Shown here in pieces: positions 1-9,226 of a stretch of DNA of 64,000 nucleotides (position 1 is its first letter; every line of letters starts with the position of its first letter). The notes beneath the pieces are model-generated. The model was not told the origin of the DNA. It saw nothing but the letters and a program-made list of their open reading frames with translations, and ran no database searches. The stretch is from an uncultured Synergistales bacterium (GTDB taxonomy: Bacteria; Synergistota; Synergistia; Synergistales; Aminobacteriaceae): positions 1 through 64,000 of the forward strand of contig CAJODC010000007.1 in the NCBI GenBank assembly GCA_905233215.1, given 5' to 3'. A program made the translations under genes and the position numbers.

Positions 1-990
1 CTCACAATAACTCAAGGCAACGGAAAAACCGCAAGCGTTACCCTCTACGAAACCGACACAATGCAGGACGTAGCCGACAAAATCAACAACGCTCTCGCCG
101 ACACTCTCGGTCAGTCAAAATACACCGACAGCAGAACAAAATTCTGCACACTCTCTGACGGTACTGAAGGAACATCAGAATCAGTTTACGACAGGGAAGA
201 AATCAAAGAGCCAGTGTATGACAATGACGGGAATTTTACAGGGTATAAAGTAACAGGCTATAACACTTACTCAACAATGCTCGTCCGTTCGGCAATTCCG
301 GGCAAAGAAGGCGAGCTGTCCTTCTCAGGCGATAACGATTTGTTGAACGCTCTCGGCCTCAATACCATTCAGGAGTCATCAGAGTCACGCTTCACTGTCT
401 CAATCTCTGACGCTCACTCAGGTAAAATCATCTCATCAGGCGTTAAGACAACAGGTAATGTCATCAATGACGCTGTAACAGGCGTTGACGTTGAGTTTGA
501 CTCAATGGCAGGGATAATTTCAACATGGAGCGAGTCGACAAAACGTTTCGTTACATCAGGCACAACCTACACGGCAGCCATTCACCTCAAGGACAACGGA
601 ATAACCTTTCAGACAGGCGCGAACAAAGGCGAGGACTTCATGATTCAGCTCGGCGACATGTCATCTCAGGCTCTCGGGATCTCAGGCGTTAATCTCACAA
701 CAAGAGAGTCCGCAGCTCGTTCAATCGGCATTCTCGACCGTGCAATAAATCGTGTATCCTCTCAGCGTGCAAAGATCGGAGCTTACACCAACGCCCTCGA
801 ACACACTCACGAGAGCCTCACCGTAACAAGTCTCAATCTCACCGCAGCCGAGTCAAGAATCCGTGATGCTGACATGGCCGCAACAATGATGGAATTTGTG
901 AAGCTGCAAATTCTCAACCAGTCGGGAACTTCAATGCTTGCTCAGGCCAATCAAATGCCTCAATCTGTATTGAGTCTTCTCGGAAATTGA
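1..990 (+). CDS. fliC: Flagellin, 3' part (5' end outside window)
   Basis: The reading frame is open from the first base and ends at 988-990, so this is the last 329 residues of a longer gene. The final ~100 residues carry the conserved flagellin C-terminal D1/D0 helices: an ARSIGILDRAINRVSSQRA-type segment, SLNLTAAESRIRDADMA, and a terminus ending in SVLSLLGN. The earlier part is rich in Ser, Thr and Gly and would form the variable surface-exposed domains. Flagellin is exported through the flagellar type III apparatus and polymerises into the filament, so the cell is probably motile. An internal ATG at position 61 is not the real start because the frame continues upstream without a stop. A strong hairpin terminator follows immediately. 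Confidence 0.93.
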   Translation, partial: LTITQGNGKTASVTLYETDTMQDVADKINNALADTLGQSKYTDSRTKFCTLSDGTEGTSESVYDREEIKEPVYDNDGNFTGYKVTGYNTYSTMLVRSAIPGKEGELSFSGDNDLLNALGLNTIQESSESRFTVSISDAHSGKIISSGVKTTGNVINDAVTGVDVEFDSMAGIISTWSESTKRFVTSGTTYTAAIHLKDNGITFQTGANKGEDFMIQLGDMSSQALGISGVNLTTRESAARSIGILDRAINRVSSQRAKIGAYTNALEHTHESLTVTSLNLTAAESRIRDADMAATMMEFVKLQILNQSGTSMLAQANQMPQSVLSLLGN

Positions 991-993
991 TTT

Positions 994-1022
994 CCCTCAG
1001 TTTTCGTCTGAGGGATTTTTTT
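994..1022 (+). terminator. Rho-independent terminator of the flagellin gene
   Basis: A 7-bp stem (CCCTCAG at 994-1000 pairing with CTGAGGG at 1008-1014) with a 7-base loop is followed by ATTTTTTT. The stem overlaps the last codons and stop of the convergent citG-like gene, so coding and termination functions share these bases. Confidence 0.85.
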
Positions 1023-1860
1023 GTGTCAATGAATAGAGAAAGTATGTTACCGCTAACAAGTCCCCAGCTCCGCCCGGACTGATCCAGCGTTCGATAAATT
1101 CATCATCAAGTCTCCAAATGTCATCAATCCCAAAGCCCTCGTCAATCATCTCTCTCGCTCTCGTCATAACTTCATCGGCTGTCCTCATGTCATGCCGTGA
1201 AATTATGTTCGTGTCCCTCGCAAATGACATAATGTGAATCATTGTCATACACATTGCGTCATTCACGTTCAGACCGTCAGCAAGATACTTTCTCATTGCA
1301 GGAAGCGATATTTTCATCACAACAGGATAACCCGATTCAGCTTCGCCCCTGATGCCCGTTACGCCGTACTCAAGATAAACACGTTCGCCCTTCGTCAAAA
1401 TTTTCTTTGACTGGACATCAGCGAAATCACGCTCAGTTATCCCACTGCACATTTCAGCAGCAGCATTCACAGTGTCAAACGCCGTAACTTTCCGCCCCTT
1501 GCCCAAAAGATAACCGGCACTCGCTGACAGAAGACCAAGCGAGAATATTTCACCCTTGTGAGTGTTGATGCCTCCTGTCGCTCTGAACATTCTTTTTTCG
1601 GCCTCAACTCCAATTTTTCTCACCGCTCCAAACACAAAAGAAGGAGGGAGATTTTTCTCCCCCCCTTTGAAGCCTTCTTGTGAAAATTCCCCGAAACTTT
1701 CCGCAAGACTCGCCGCGCTCTTCATGAACGTGAAAAAATCCATGTCATCATGTGCGCCGGAGTTGTTACGGTCAACAAGTCCGGGCTTGGGAGTCGCTGA
1801 CACTTCAAACAGCATCGCCTCAAGTGCAAGACTCCCGATTTCGTTACTCGTCATCTTCAT
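997..1860 (-). CDS. citG: Triphosphoribosyl-dephospho-CoA synthase family protein (CitG/MdcB-like)
   Basis: CitG-family enzymes make the 2'-(5''-triphosphoribosyl)-3'-dephospho-CoA precursor of the prosthetic group of citrate lyase or malonate decarboxylase. The family motifs are visible: EVSATPKPGLVDRNNSGAHDD near residues 19-39, TGGINTHKGEIFSLGLL in the middle, and SPGGAGDLLA near the end. The length of about 287 residues is normal. The frame extends upstream to a GTG at 1893, but that would overlap the RND gene more deeply; the ATG at 1860 (or 1854) leaves the usual short N-terminus. No citrate lyase or malonate decarboxylase genes are in the window, so the carrier protein it serves is unknown. 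The 3' end lies inside the flagellin terminator hairpin. Confidence 0.85.
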   Translation of the reverse strand: MKMTSNEIGSLALEAMLFEVSATPKPGLVDRNNSGAHDDMDFFTFMKSAASLAESFGEFSQEGFKGGEKNLPPSFVFGAVRKIGVEAEKRMFRATGGINTHKGEIFSLGLLSASAGYLLGKGRKVTAFDTVNAAAEMCSGITERDFADVQSKKILTKGERVYLEYGVTGIRGEAESGYPVVMKISLPAMRKYLADGLNVNDAMCMTMIHIMSFARDTNIISRHDMRTADEVMTRAREMIDEGFGIDDIWRLDDEFIERWISPGGAGDLLAVTYFLYSLTQKNPSDEN

Positions 1861-4800
1861 ATTCTTCGTCATCGTCTGTTTTGCCGTATTCACGACCTCT
1901 GAATTTCGCCCACAAGAATCGAATCCTCCAGACTATTTTATACGCCGCTGGTATCGACAGCATTGCAAGCATTCCGCCCGCTATCAATCCGCCTATAGCA
2001 ACAACTGCAATCGGCCTCTTCATCTCTGAGCCTCTGCCCGTTGACAGCAACGGCAGCAACGAAACGATTGACGTTACGACAGCCATTAACAGCGATTTGA
2101 ATCTAACGTGGCACGCTTCCTCAACTGCCTCGTAAGGGTGAGTGCCTTTCAGCCTCAAGACTTCGGCGTAATCGACAACGACAATGGCATTGTTGACGAC
2201 CATTCCGACAAGCATAATCATTCCTATCAGTGCGAAAATCGAGATGTTGACTTCTGACAGAAGCATCGCAGGAACGACTCCAATGGCTGCCATAGGAACG
2301 GTCGCTAGAATTACAACGCTGTAGACCCACGACTCAAGTATTGCAGCGACAACAAGATAACATGTCCTCTTGTTCACCGCCGAAATTCACGCTCACTCCT
2401 TCAGGAAGCGTCATGTTGTTGACGACCTCACGCATTCTCGCGTTTCCTTCACCTGATGTGATGTAACGCACTCTTCCTGTAACGACTACTGCACGTTCAC
2501 GCTCAACACGCCGAATTTCTGTCGGGCCGTCGCTCCACGAGATCACCGACATTTCATCGAGAGGAACAAGCCCGTAACCTGTCATTATCGGCAGTTCGTG
2601 AGCCATGAAAATATCGCTTGCCTTTTCCCGTGAGATTCTCGCTTTGATGTCATACTCGTAACCGCCCTGTCTGAATTTCCCTGCGTCCCTTCCGATGAGA
2701 TAGCCCCTGACGATTCCGGCAAGGTCAGAGATATTCAGCCCCAAAGGAGCTAGCCTCCATCGTATCGGAGTTATTCGCAGTTCAGGCTTTCCCATTTCCA
2801 TTTCAATGTTCAAGTCTCGAATGCCGGGAATGTTCCTTCCCTTCGCTCTTATCTCCTCAGCTATCGTGTACAACTGGTTCAAGTCCTGTCCCTTAATCTG
2901 AATCTCTATCGGGTTTCCGAAGCCTGAACGTGTAGCAGCGATTGAGATTTGGACTCCCGGAAGATTCGAGAGGTACGGCCTGATTTTGTCGGCTAAAACT
3001 TGTGTTGACGGCCGGTCGGGATCGTTGTTCATGTAGAGTGCTATTTGCGCCTCGCTGATTGAGTTTGAACGCATTGAGCCTGCTACAGTTGAGACAACAT
3101 TACGGATATATTTGCGTTCGGGAAGACCGTTGATGTAGTCTTCAACGTGGTAAATCAAATCCGCTGTCCTGTGTATTGAGGAATTATTATCGAGAGTCAG
3201 AGTGATTCTTACCGTTCCATCGTCCATGTTAGGCGTGAACTCTGTACCGATGAAGGCACCGAGCTTCAATGAGCCGTAAGTAGCAAGAATGGTAAACAAA
3301 ATCGTTGTCATCGGAAATTTCATAGCCGCGTGAAGAATGATGAAGAACATATCCCTGAAGCCGTCAAATATCCAGTTCCACCAGCCTGTGAGAATCTTGC
3401 CGATCAACGGAAGCTCATTATCATGGCCGGACTTCTTGATTCTCGCCGCTAGACATGGAGTAACGGCCATAGTAACCCAGAGTGAGAAGCATGTAGCGTA
3501 AACGATAGTAACGGCGTAAGGCTTGAGGAACTGACCGGCAATCGTTGACATTAACGCAACAGGCATGAACACTCCGAGATTGGTCAGGACTCCGGCAAGC
3601 ACTGACATTGAGATTTCGACCGTTCCTTCTTCGGCTGCCTCGAAAGCTCCGTAGCCCATGTCCCTGAATCGGTAAATGTTCTGAATGATTAGTATTGCGT
3701 TCATGACCAGAGTACCCATTGAGAGAGCAAGTCCCAACGTACTCATCAAGTTTAGAGTGTAGCCGTGAATCTGCAACGGTACGAACGTAGCCGCAAAGGC
3801 GACAGGCATTGAGAACGCGACAATGAAAGTTGCGCCGAACCGCCCCAAGAAGAGATAAATCACAAGAGCGGTGAGAGCGATACCGATGGCAGTATCACGG
3901 ATAATATTTTTGACTGCCGACTCAACGAAGCCCGTATCATCATAAGTGTATTCATACGTGAAATCGGGGTAGTTCTTCATTGTTCGTGTCATGAGGCGTT
4001 TAATCTGTCTTCCTGCCTCAACAACGTCAGCGTTTGAACGAGGGCTGATTCTGAGCTGAACAACCGGGTGGCCGTCAGCCCTTGCCATGCTCCTCTGGTC
4101 TTCTTCGCCGTCAATAACTTCGCCCAACATTGACAGTCTCACGGGCTGGCCGTTCGGCGTGGGAATGAGTATGTCTTCGAGCTGTTCGACCTCGTTGAAC
4201 TCGCCCATGAGTCGGAGTGACACTTCGTCTTTCCTCTGCGTAACGTAGCCTGACGGTGTAGTCTGATTGTTGGCTGCCACAACGCTGCAAACCTGCATGT
4301 AATTTATGCTGTAATCACTGAGGGCTGCCGGGTCAAGATTGATGTGAATCTCTCTGTCCCTTCCGCCGGTAACGTCAACACGCCCGACACCTTCGACTCT
4401 TGCCACAACAGGCTGTATTCTGTCCTCAATCATTTTCTTCGCTGTCTTCTCAGGCAGGGACGATGTGAACGAGACTATCAGGAACGGCTGTGCGCTGATG
4501 TCGAATTTGCTTGACACAGGCTCTTCAGCGTCATCGGGTAAATCGGGGACTTTGGCTTTGACTTTGTTGTTCACGTCAACAAGTGCCAAGTCTGGATTCG
4601 TACCTGCTTCCATTTCGACAGCGACCATTGAAATTCCCTCAATGGAGTAAGTTGTGATTGACTTTAAGTTTTCGAGGTCGGCTAAAGCGTCTTCGAGAGG
4701 TTTGCTGATGAGCTGTTCAATTTCGTTTGGGCCTGCTCCCTGATAAGTAGTGCGGACGAGTACGAACGGTAATTCAACATCGGGATAAAGGGTAACGCCG

Positions 4801-4898
4801 AGAGTGAAATAGCTTGAAATTCCTAGAAGTATCCAGATAACAACAGAACACCCTGTGAAGACAGGGTGCGTAATGCAGAATTTTATGAATCCTCTCAT
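1844..4898 (-). pseudogene. RND efflux permease, broken by an internal deletion with frameshift
   Basis: Two frames together make one RND (AcrB/HAE-type) permease. The first 854 codons (2334-4898) cover the N-terminal membrane helix, first porter and docking loop, TM2-TM8 and the second loop, up to NFGGEQEDM. The frame then runs into a TGA. The homologous continuation, YLVVAAILESWVYS through FALIGMIML and VVNNAIVVVDYAE to the end, lies in another frame (to 1844). Between the FGGE...DM block and the AAILES helix about 13 residues normally present are missing, so roughly 40 bases appear lost near 2360. TM4 reads GTLVMNAILIIQN, lacking the paired aspartates (AcrB D407/D408) of the proton relay. 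The adaptor gene lies immediately upstream in the same operon. It may be a true pseudogene or an assembly error; the family call is firm. Confidence 0.88.
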
Positions 4899-4904
4899 GA
4901 AAAT

Positions 4905-6014
4905 TTAGCCCTCGTTTGAATCGTCCTGATCATTTCTTCCTGCGATGCCGACATTCTTGACTATGCCGACTCCGTCATAAAGTACTCTGTTACCGCTGAT
5001 GATGAGCTGATCGCCTGCTTTGAGTCCCGATGTAACTACGACTCTTCCTTCACGGCCTTCACCTGTCGTAATGTTTGTGAGTTTTGCCCTGTTACCGTCA
5101 GCAACGTAGACTGACTGCGAGTTGCCTCTGTATACTACAACATTTGACGGAATGACTACTACGCTCTGCTGAGTGTTGACTCTGAATCTTCCTTCAACGT
5201 AAGTGCCGGGAAGAATGCCTGAATTTTCGGGAAGTCCTACCGTAACGGGATAGAGTCCTGAACCTGATTGAGCTTCGGGGCTTATGCGCTTGACGAAGCC
5301 CTGATGTGTCTGGCCGTCAACACGAATCTCAACGGCTGTACCAGCGTTAATTTTCACGACATCTTTTTTTGACACCATTAACTCGGCTTCCATCTCTTTT
5401 GGGTCAACGATTGAGAGAAGTACTTTACCTGCTTCAGCGATTTCGCCGGGTTCAACGTTTCTGGCTGATACGATTCCGTTAATGCTGGCTTTGAGGCTTG
5501 TTCGCTGTAACGATGACTGTGTTGTTTTGAGCGATGCTTCGGCTGTTTTCATGCGTGAATAGGCTGCGTCGACTTCTGATTTTGAGACACCGCCCTTTGA
5601 GTGTAACTGCTTCAGCCTGTTGTAGTTCAGTACTGCTTCATCGTAGGCTGTTTTGCCTGACTGAACCTGCGCACCTCTTGCCGCTTCCTGTAACGTTATG
5701 AGGGTCTGACCTGCTCTTACCGGGCTTCCTACGTCAACATTCACAGTTCTGACGATTTCGCGCTCATAAGTTGTGATGTTCTGAGTGTGAGCTGATTTTG
5801 CCTGACCGTAATAACTTCGCCATGTTTCCCAGTCTGAAGTCTTTAGCGTTTCAGTTTCGACAGGGTAGACCGTCTCGGTATGAGTCTCAAGGGAACGAAG
5901 GTTAGCGGCTGCCTGAGCGAGTTTAGCGCGTACCTGAGTGCTTACGAGGAAGCCGACTCCGACGAGAGCCAATACCCATAATAATATTCTCACACGTGTA
6001 AAGAATTTCAGCAT
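4905..6014 (-). CDS. RND efflux periplasmic adaptor (membrane fusion protein)
   Basis: A 369-residue HlyD/AcrA-type adaptor that would bridge the inner-membrane RND permease to an outer-membrane channel. It starts with an N-terminal membrane anchor (residues ~8-25, ILLWVLALVGVGFLVST). A lipoyl-type half (VNVDVGSPVRAGQTLITL), an alpha-hairpin with coiled-coil character (residues ~120-175), the second lipoyl half (INGIVSARNVEPGEIAEAGK) and beta-barrel and membrane-proximal domains follow. It sits 6 bases upstream of the permease in the same operon, and an extended -10 promoter lies at 6062-6070. No outer-membrane TolC-like gene is in the window. With the permease broken, this adaptor may be unpaired unless it serves another pump. 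Confidence 0.9.
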   Translation of the reverse strand: MLKFFTRVRILLWVLALVGVGFLVSTQVRAKLAQAAANLRSLETHTETVYPVETETLKTSDWETWRSYYGQAKSAHTQNITTYEREIVRTVNVDVGSPVRAGQTLITLQEAARGAQVQSGKTAYDEAVLNYNRLKQLHSKGGVSKSEVDAAYSRMKTAEASLKTTQSSLQRTSLKASINGIVSARNVEPGEIAEAGKVLLSIVDPKEMEAELMVSKKDVVKINAGTAVEIRVDGQTHQGFVKRISPEAQSGSGLYPVTVGLPENSGILPGTYVEGRFRVNTQQSVVVIPSNVVVYRGNSQSVYVADGNRAKLTNITTGEGREGRVVVTSGLKAGDQLIISGNRVLYDGVGIVKNVGIAGRNDQDDSNEG

Positions 6015-6061
6015 AAACTAATATCACCTCATGTAAAAATTATGTTCTATTGCGAGACCGC

Positions 6062-6070
6062 ATTATAGCA
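6062..6070 (-). promoter_or_regulatory. Extended -10 promoter for the RND operon
   Basis: On the minus strand the sequence reads TGCTATAAT, an exact extended -10 (TGnTATAAT), about 50 bases upstream of the adaptor start. No good -35 box is visible at the usual distance. Confidence 0.5.
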
Positions 6071-6229
6071 TAGTGAAACAGACTAGTATGGAGAAAATAT
6101 GAAGAGAAAAATTTTTTTGTTACCTGAATAGAAATATCGCCAGCTCATGAGCCTTAGTGTTTATTTTTAGCTGTGAAAGTAACGGGGCTTTCCCGCGTTA
6201 CTTCCACTTAATGCTTTAACGATACTGAT

Positions 6230-7219
6230 TTACTTCAATGCGTTTTTCAGTGCATTGATAAATTCATTTACGGCTTTGATGCTTAACGGCGAATCTGTGA
6301 ATACGCCCTCGAAAGCGTGAGTTGCTCCGGGTATCACATGAAGCTCAACCGGGACTCCAACTTCCATGAGCCTTTGAGCGTAGGCTATATCCTCGTCCCT
6401 GAACGGATCAAGATTTCCGACCATGATATATGCTGGAGGAAGTCCAGACAAATCTTCGGCCATAGCTGGCGAAGCGTAAGCAGGAACATCACCGCTCAAG
6501 TCAGCAAGGTACATTTTCCACGCAGCTATGTTGAAATCCTTGCACCAGACTCGATGATCGGTAATCTGATTTGATGATGCCGTTATATTTCTGTAATCAA
6601 GTTGAGGGTACAAAGGCATCTGAAAATGAATTGCCGGATATTTTTTGTCTCTCGCCATTAGAGTTACAGCAGCCGTTAATCCTCCTCCTGCGCTGCCTCC
6701 TGCAACGGCTATGCGGTCTTTTCGAACTTTGGGATTTTCCGCAAGCCACTTCAACGCCTCATAGCAGTCTTCAACATCAGCCGGATAAGGGTTTTCAGGT
6801 GCGAGCCTGTAATCAGGAGCAACGACTATACAGCCGATTTCCTTCGCAATTCTGATACATAGTCCTTCGTCTACTTCAGGGGTAGCTAAAATGTGTCCGC
6901 CTCCGTGAATCCATAACAGCGCAGGAAATTCTTTCGATTCAGTTTTAGGAGTGTAAACTCTGACTCGGAGATTTGAACCGATAATCTCGTCATGGACTTC
7001 TACAGCGTCATCTTTCGGGAGCGATTTTGAATCGATTTCAAAAAACTTTCTCACAGCATTGAGAGTCTGAGCTGTAATGTTCATTTCGGGTGCCTTGAGG
7101 AAATATTCTCTCAACTGAGGGTGAATCATGTCATTGAGATTCCAAGCTGTGAAATCTTCTGCTGATGCAATAGTTCCGGTAACAAGAACAAGTAAAAGCA
7201 TTAAAATTTTCTTCATCAA
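6230..7219 (-). CDS. Secreted alpha/beta hydrolase of the HSL (hormone-sensitive lipase) family
   Basis: An esterase or lipase of the alpha/beta-hydrolase fold. The N-terminus is a signal peptide (MMKKILMLLLVLVTGTIASA), so the enzyme probably acts in the periplasm. HSL-family signatures are present: oxyanion-hole HGGGH (~residue 105), nucleophile elbow GGSAGGG (~residue 175), an Asp in NLDPFRDE and a His in GATHAFEG. The start is TTG at 7219 or ATG at 7216; the AGGAGG lies rather far upstream, so the choice is open. It is the last gene of the minus-strand run that starts at hisC, 23 bases after hydE, and could be co-transcribed. The substrate cannot be read from sequence. Confidence 0.87.
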   Translation of the reverse strand: MMKKILMLLLVLVTGTIASAEDFTAWNLNDMIHPQLREYFLKAPEMNITAQTLNAVRKFFEIDSKSLPKDDAVEVHDEIIGSNLRVRVYTPKTESKEFPALLWIHGGGHILATPEVDEGLCIRIAKEIGCIVVAPDYRLAPENPYPADVEDCYEALKWLAENPKVRKDRIAVAGGSAGGGLTAAVTLMARDKKYPAIHFQMPLYPQLDYRNITASSNQITDHRVWCKDFNIAAWKMYLADLSGDVPAYASPAMAEDLSGLPPAYIMVGNLDPFRDEDIAYAQRLMEVGVPVELHVIPGATHAFEGVFTDSPLSIKAVNEFINALKNALK

Positions 7220-7242
7220 AACAGTGCAGTGCCTCCTATAAC

Positions 7243-8289
7243 TTAAATTCCGTTAATTATAACATCTCCCCTGTCAACAACAATTTTGTACCCGATCTTC
7301 TTCATTCTCTCGCTCAAACATTCCCGGCATTGGGCTGACTCTTCGCCGGTACAAATTTTGTTGTCGTAAAGCTCGTATTTCTTCCTCACGTTCACGGGCG
7401 ACAAGTTCGGCATTACCACATTCGCTCCTGACATGATGCCCTTTTCACGCCCGACAGGATCGACAGTCCCCAACGCTGTTGTGGCTGGCAGAAGCACAGT
7501 CGGCAGTATCAATCTTATGACCGACAGCAGGTAACACGTCAATTCCGCAGTTCCGGCCGGGTAATTACGGAACACTGTCTCAGCATGAGGGACAAACGGA
7601 CCGATACCGCACATGTCAGGCTTGAATGTCTCAAGAAACTTCAAGTCCTCCGCAAGATGCCTCACCGTCTGAAACGGACTCCCTATCATCATTCCACAGC
7701 CGACCTGATAGCCGAGTTCACGCAAAACTCGAAGGCACTCCATTCGCTTATCATACGACATCTCGGAAGGATGAAGCCTCTCGTAATGCTCACGGTTCGC
7801 CGTCTCATGTCTCAACAGATAGCGATCGGCACCGCAAGCCCTCAAGTACTCGTAGCTACTCCGTGAACGTTCGCCCATCGAAAGAGTTACGGCGCAGTCA
7901 GAGTGAGACGCTTTGATGTCTCTGACGATACCGCCGAGAGTGTCATCGTCAAAGTACGAGTCCTCACCGCCCTGCAAAACGAACGTACGAAAGCCCAGCC
8001 TGTAGCCCTCATCACAGCAAGCAAGAATCTCATCAGCCTTCAGCCTGTAGCGTTCACAGTTCTTGTTGCTACGGCGAATCCCGCAGTAGTAACAATCATT
8101 TTTACAGATGTTACTGATTTCAATCAGCCCTCGAATGTAGACCTTGTTACCGTAAATTTTGCGCCTGACTTTTACCGCAAGTTCCCTCAAGAGCCTTGAT
8201 GACTCGTCCGTTCTTTCTGAGATTAAGCGTTCGTACTCGTCAACACTCAGCGAATGAGTCTCGGCTAGTTTCTGTAGAATTTCCCTCAC
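7243..8289 (-). CDS. hydE: [FeFe]-hydrogenase maturation radical SAM enzyme HydE
   Basis: HydE acts with HydF and HydG to build the 2Fe subcluster of the [FeFe]-hydrogenase H-cluster. The radical SAM CX3CX2C motif is at C62, C66 and C69 (ICKNDCYYCG), followed by a BioB-like barrel with the FVLQGGED segment. At the C-terminus a CTGEESAQCREC cysteine cluster could hold the auxiliary iron-sulfur cluster found in many HydE proteins. The length of 348 is typical. Its GTG start overlaps the TGA of the preceding TM1266-type gene (GTGA), so the two are translationally coupled. HydF, HydG and a hydrogenase are not in the window. The paralogue PylB is less likely given the TM1266 neighbour. Confidence 0.9.
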   Translation of the reverse strand: MREILQKLAETHSLSVDEYERLISERTDESSRLLRELAVKVRRKIYGNKVYIRGLIEISNICKNDCYYCGIRRSNKNCERYRLKADEILACCDEGYRLGFRTFVLQGGEDSYFDDDTLGGIVRDIKASHSDCAVTLSMGERSRSSYEYLRACGADRYLLRHETANREHYERLHPSEMSYDKRMECLRVLRELGYQVGCGMMIGSPFQTVRHLAEDLKFLETFKPDMCGIGPFVPHAETVFRNYPAGTAELTCYLLSVIRLILPTVLLPATTALGTVDPVGREKGIMSGANVVMPNLSPVNVRKKYELYDNKICTGEESAQCRECLSERMKKIGYKIVVDRGDVIINGI

Positions 8290-8528
8290 TTCGAGAACGC
8301 TATTGTTACGCTCACTCCGTCAAGATTGCCGATTTTGCCCGACAACGCCGAGATTACGTCCTGCGGTGCGTCAAGGGCTATGCTGATGATGTTGATGTTC
8401 TTCTGGTGGTAAGGCAGTCCCATTCTTCCGATTATGCAGTCTCGGTACTCGTGAAGCGTTGCGTTCAATGCCTCGATTGATTTTGTGTCCTCAACTATTA
8501 TGCTCATTACTGCTACTCTTGTTTCCAT
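8286..8528 (-). CDS. TM1266-type iron-only hydrogenase system regulator
   Basis: An 80-residue ACT-fold-like protein of the TM1266 family, which is typically encoded beside [FeFe]-hydrogenase maturation genes and presumed to be regulatory. Visible hallmarks are METRVAVMSIIVED at the start, then a LHEYRDCIIGRMGLPYHQKN segment and a predicted second beta-alpha-beta unit with ISIALDAPQDVISALSGKIG. The start is supported by TAGGAGG ten bases upstream. The stop overlaps the hydE start by four bases, and the M15 peptidase gene ends 14 bases upstream. Its exact role in this organism is inferred only from the family and its pairing with hydE. Confidence 0.85.
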   Translation of the reverse strand: METRVAVMSIIVEDTKSIEALNATLHEYRDCIIGRMGLPYHQKNINIISIALDAPQDVISALSGKIGNLDGVSVTIAFSK

Positions 8529-8542
8529 CTCGAAAAATCCTC

Positions 8543-9226
8543 CTATCTGTAATCGGGGTAAAGTTCCCTTGCTTTTTCGTCTGACACCTCAAAGTGCTGG
8601 TAATCTTTGAGCGTCTTCCACTCTCCGCCCCATTCAAACCCTCGCTCCCTGAAGAGCCTGTAACACAAATCACCGCTCGTTATCTTGTAGGGAAAATCCT
8701 TCGTCCTGTCAACATAATTTTCAGCCGTTGCCGGTTCAAGTATTCTGCTGTCGGGAGTTATCTTGATATAGGGATTATACAGCGTGTTAATGTCAACCGC
8801 CAAACCGAGTCCATGCTTTGATATTTTTGTCGAATGAGTGATGAATCTGAAGTTGAAGCACGAGGAATTATTATCTCTCATCGACATCTCGTCATCAGCG
8901 TCATATTCATCAACGAGTCTGACTCTCTCGACAGGGTAGCGGGCCTCGTAAAGTTCACGGAAGATTTCGAGAACGTCATCAGCTATGTACTTGTTGCAGA
9001 CCATTTCGCCTGAATGAGTCACGCCGTCTTTGTCAACATGAAGCACTCTGACATATCGCAGATCGTCAAGTGGAATCGGGCAGTTGTCTTTGTAGGATTT
9101 ACCCTTCATTCTTGAGAATATCGCCTCGTCAATCATTGAGACCGAAAACTCGTCATCAGCTCCAGCCGAACACAAAGCCGCCGTCAACATTAGAACAGTA
9201 ACAAGAATTATTGCCGAAAATTTCAT
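8543..9226 (-). CDS. Secreted M15-family D-Ala-D-Ala carboxypeptidase-like peptidase
   Basis: A 227-residue protein with a signal peptide (MKFSAIILVTVLMLTAALCSAGA) and a C-terminal M15 (VanY/peptidase_M15_4) metallopeptidase core. Zinc and catalytic signatures are SKHGLGLAVDIN (HxxxxxxxD) and DYQHFEV near the C-terminus, with the characteristic RGFEWGGEWK just before. It probably trims peptidoglycan peptides in the periplasm, either as a D,D-carboxypeptidase or as an L-Ala-D-Glu endopeptidase; sequence alone does not decide. Its ATG overlaps the hisC TAA by one base, so it is translated in the same transcript as hisC. The mixture of functions suggests a housekeeping operon rather than a dedicated pathway. 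Confidence 0.86.
   Translation of the reverse strand: MKFSAIILVTVLMLTAALCSAGADDEFSVSMIDEAIFSRMKGKSYKDNCPIPLDDLRYVRVLHVDKDGVTHSGEMVCNKYIADDVLEIFRELYEARYPVERVRLVDEYDADDEMSMRDNNSSCFNFRFITHSTKISKHGLGLAVDINTLYNPYIKITPDSRILEPATAENYVDRTKDFPYKITSGDLCYRLFRERGFEWGGEWKTLKDYQHFEVSDEKARELYPDYR

Noticed and set aside
2334-2400. Programmed ribosomal frameshifting in the RND gene
   Set aside because: No slippery heptamer or following pseudoknot is visible, and a block of residues is absent from the product in any frame.
2334-4898. The TGA stops ending the RND and Maf N-terminal frames read as selenocysteine codons
   Set aside because: The conserved continuations lie in a different frame and residues are missing, so recoding a stop would not restore either protein.
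6175-6205. Hairpin (GAAAGTAACGGGG with CCCGCGTTACTTCC) as a terminator of the esterase gene
   Set aside because: The stem has a bulge and no U-tract follows on either strand; it may be a structured element but there is no support for termination.
7626-8199. Plus-strand open frames across hydE
   Set aside because: They are antisense shadows of hydE with no start signals.
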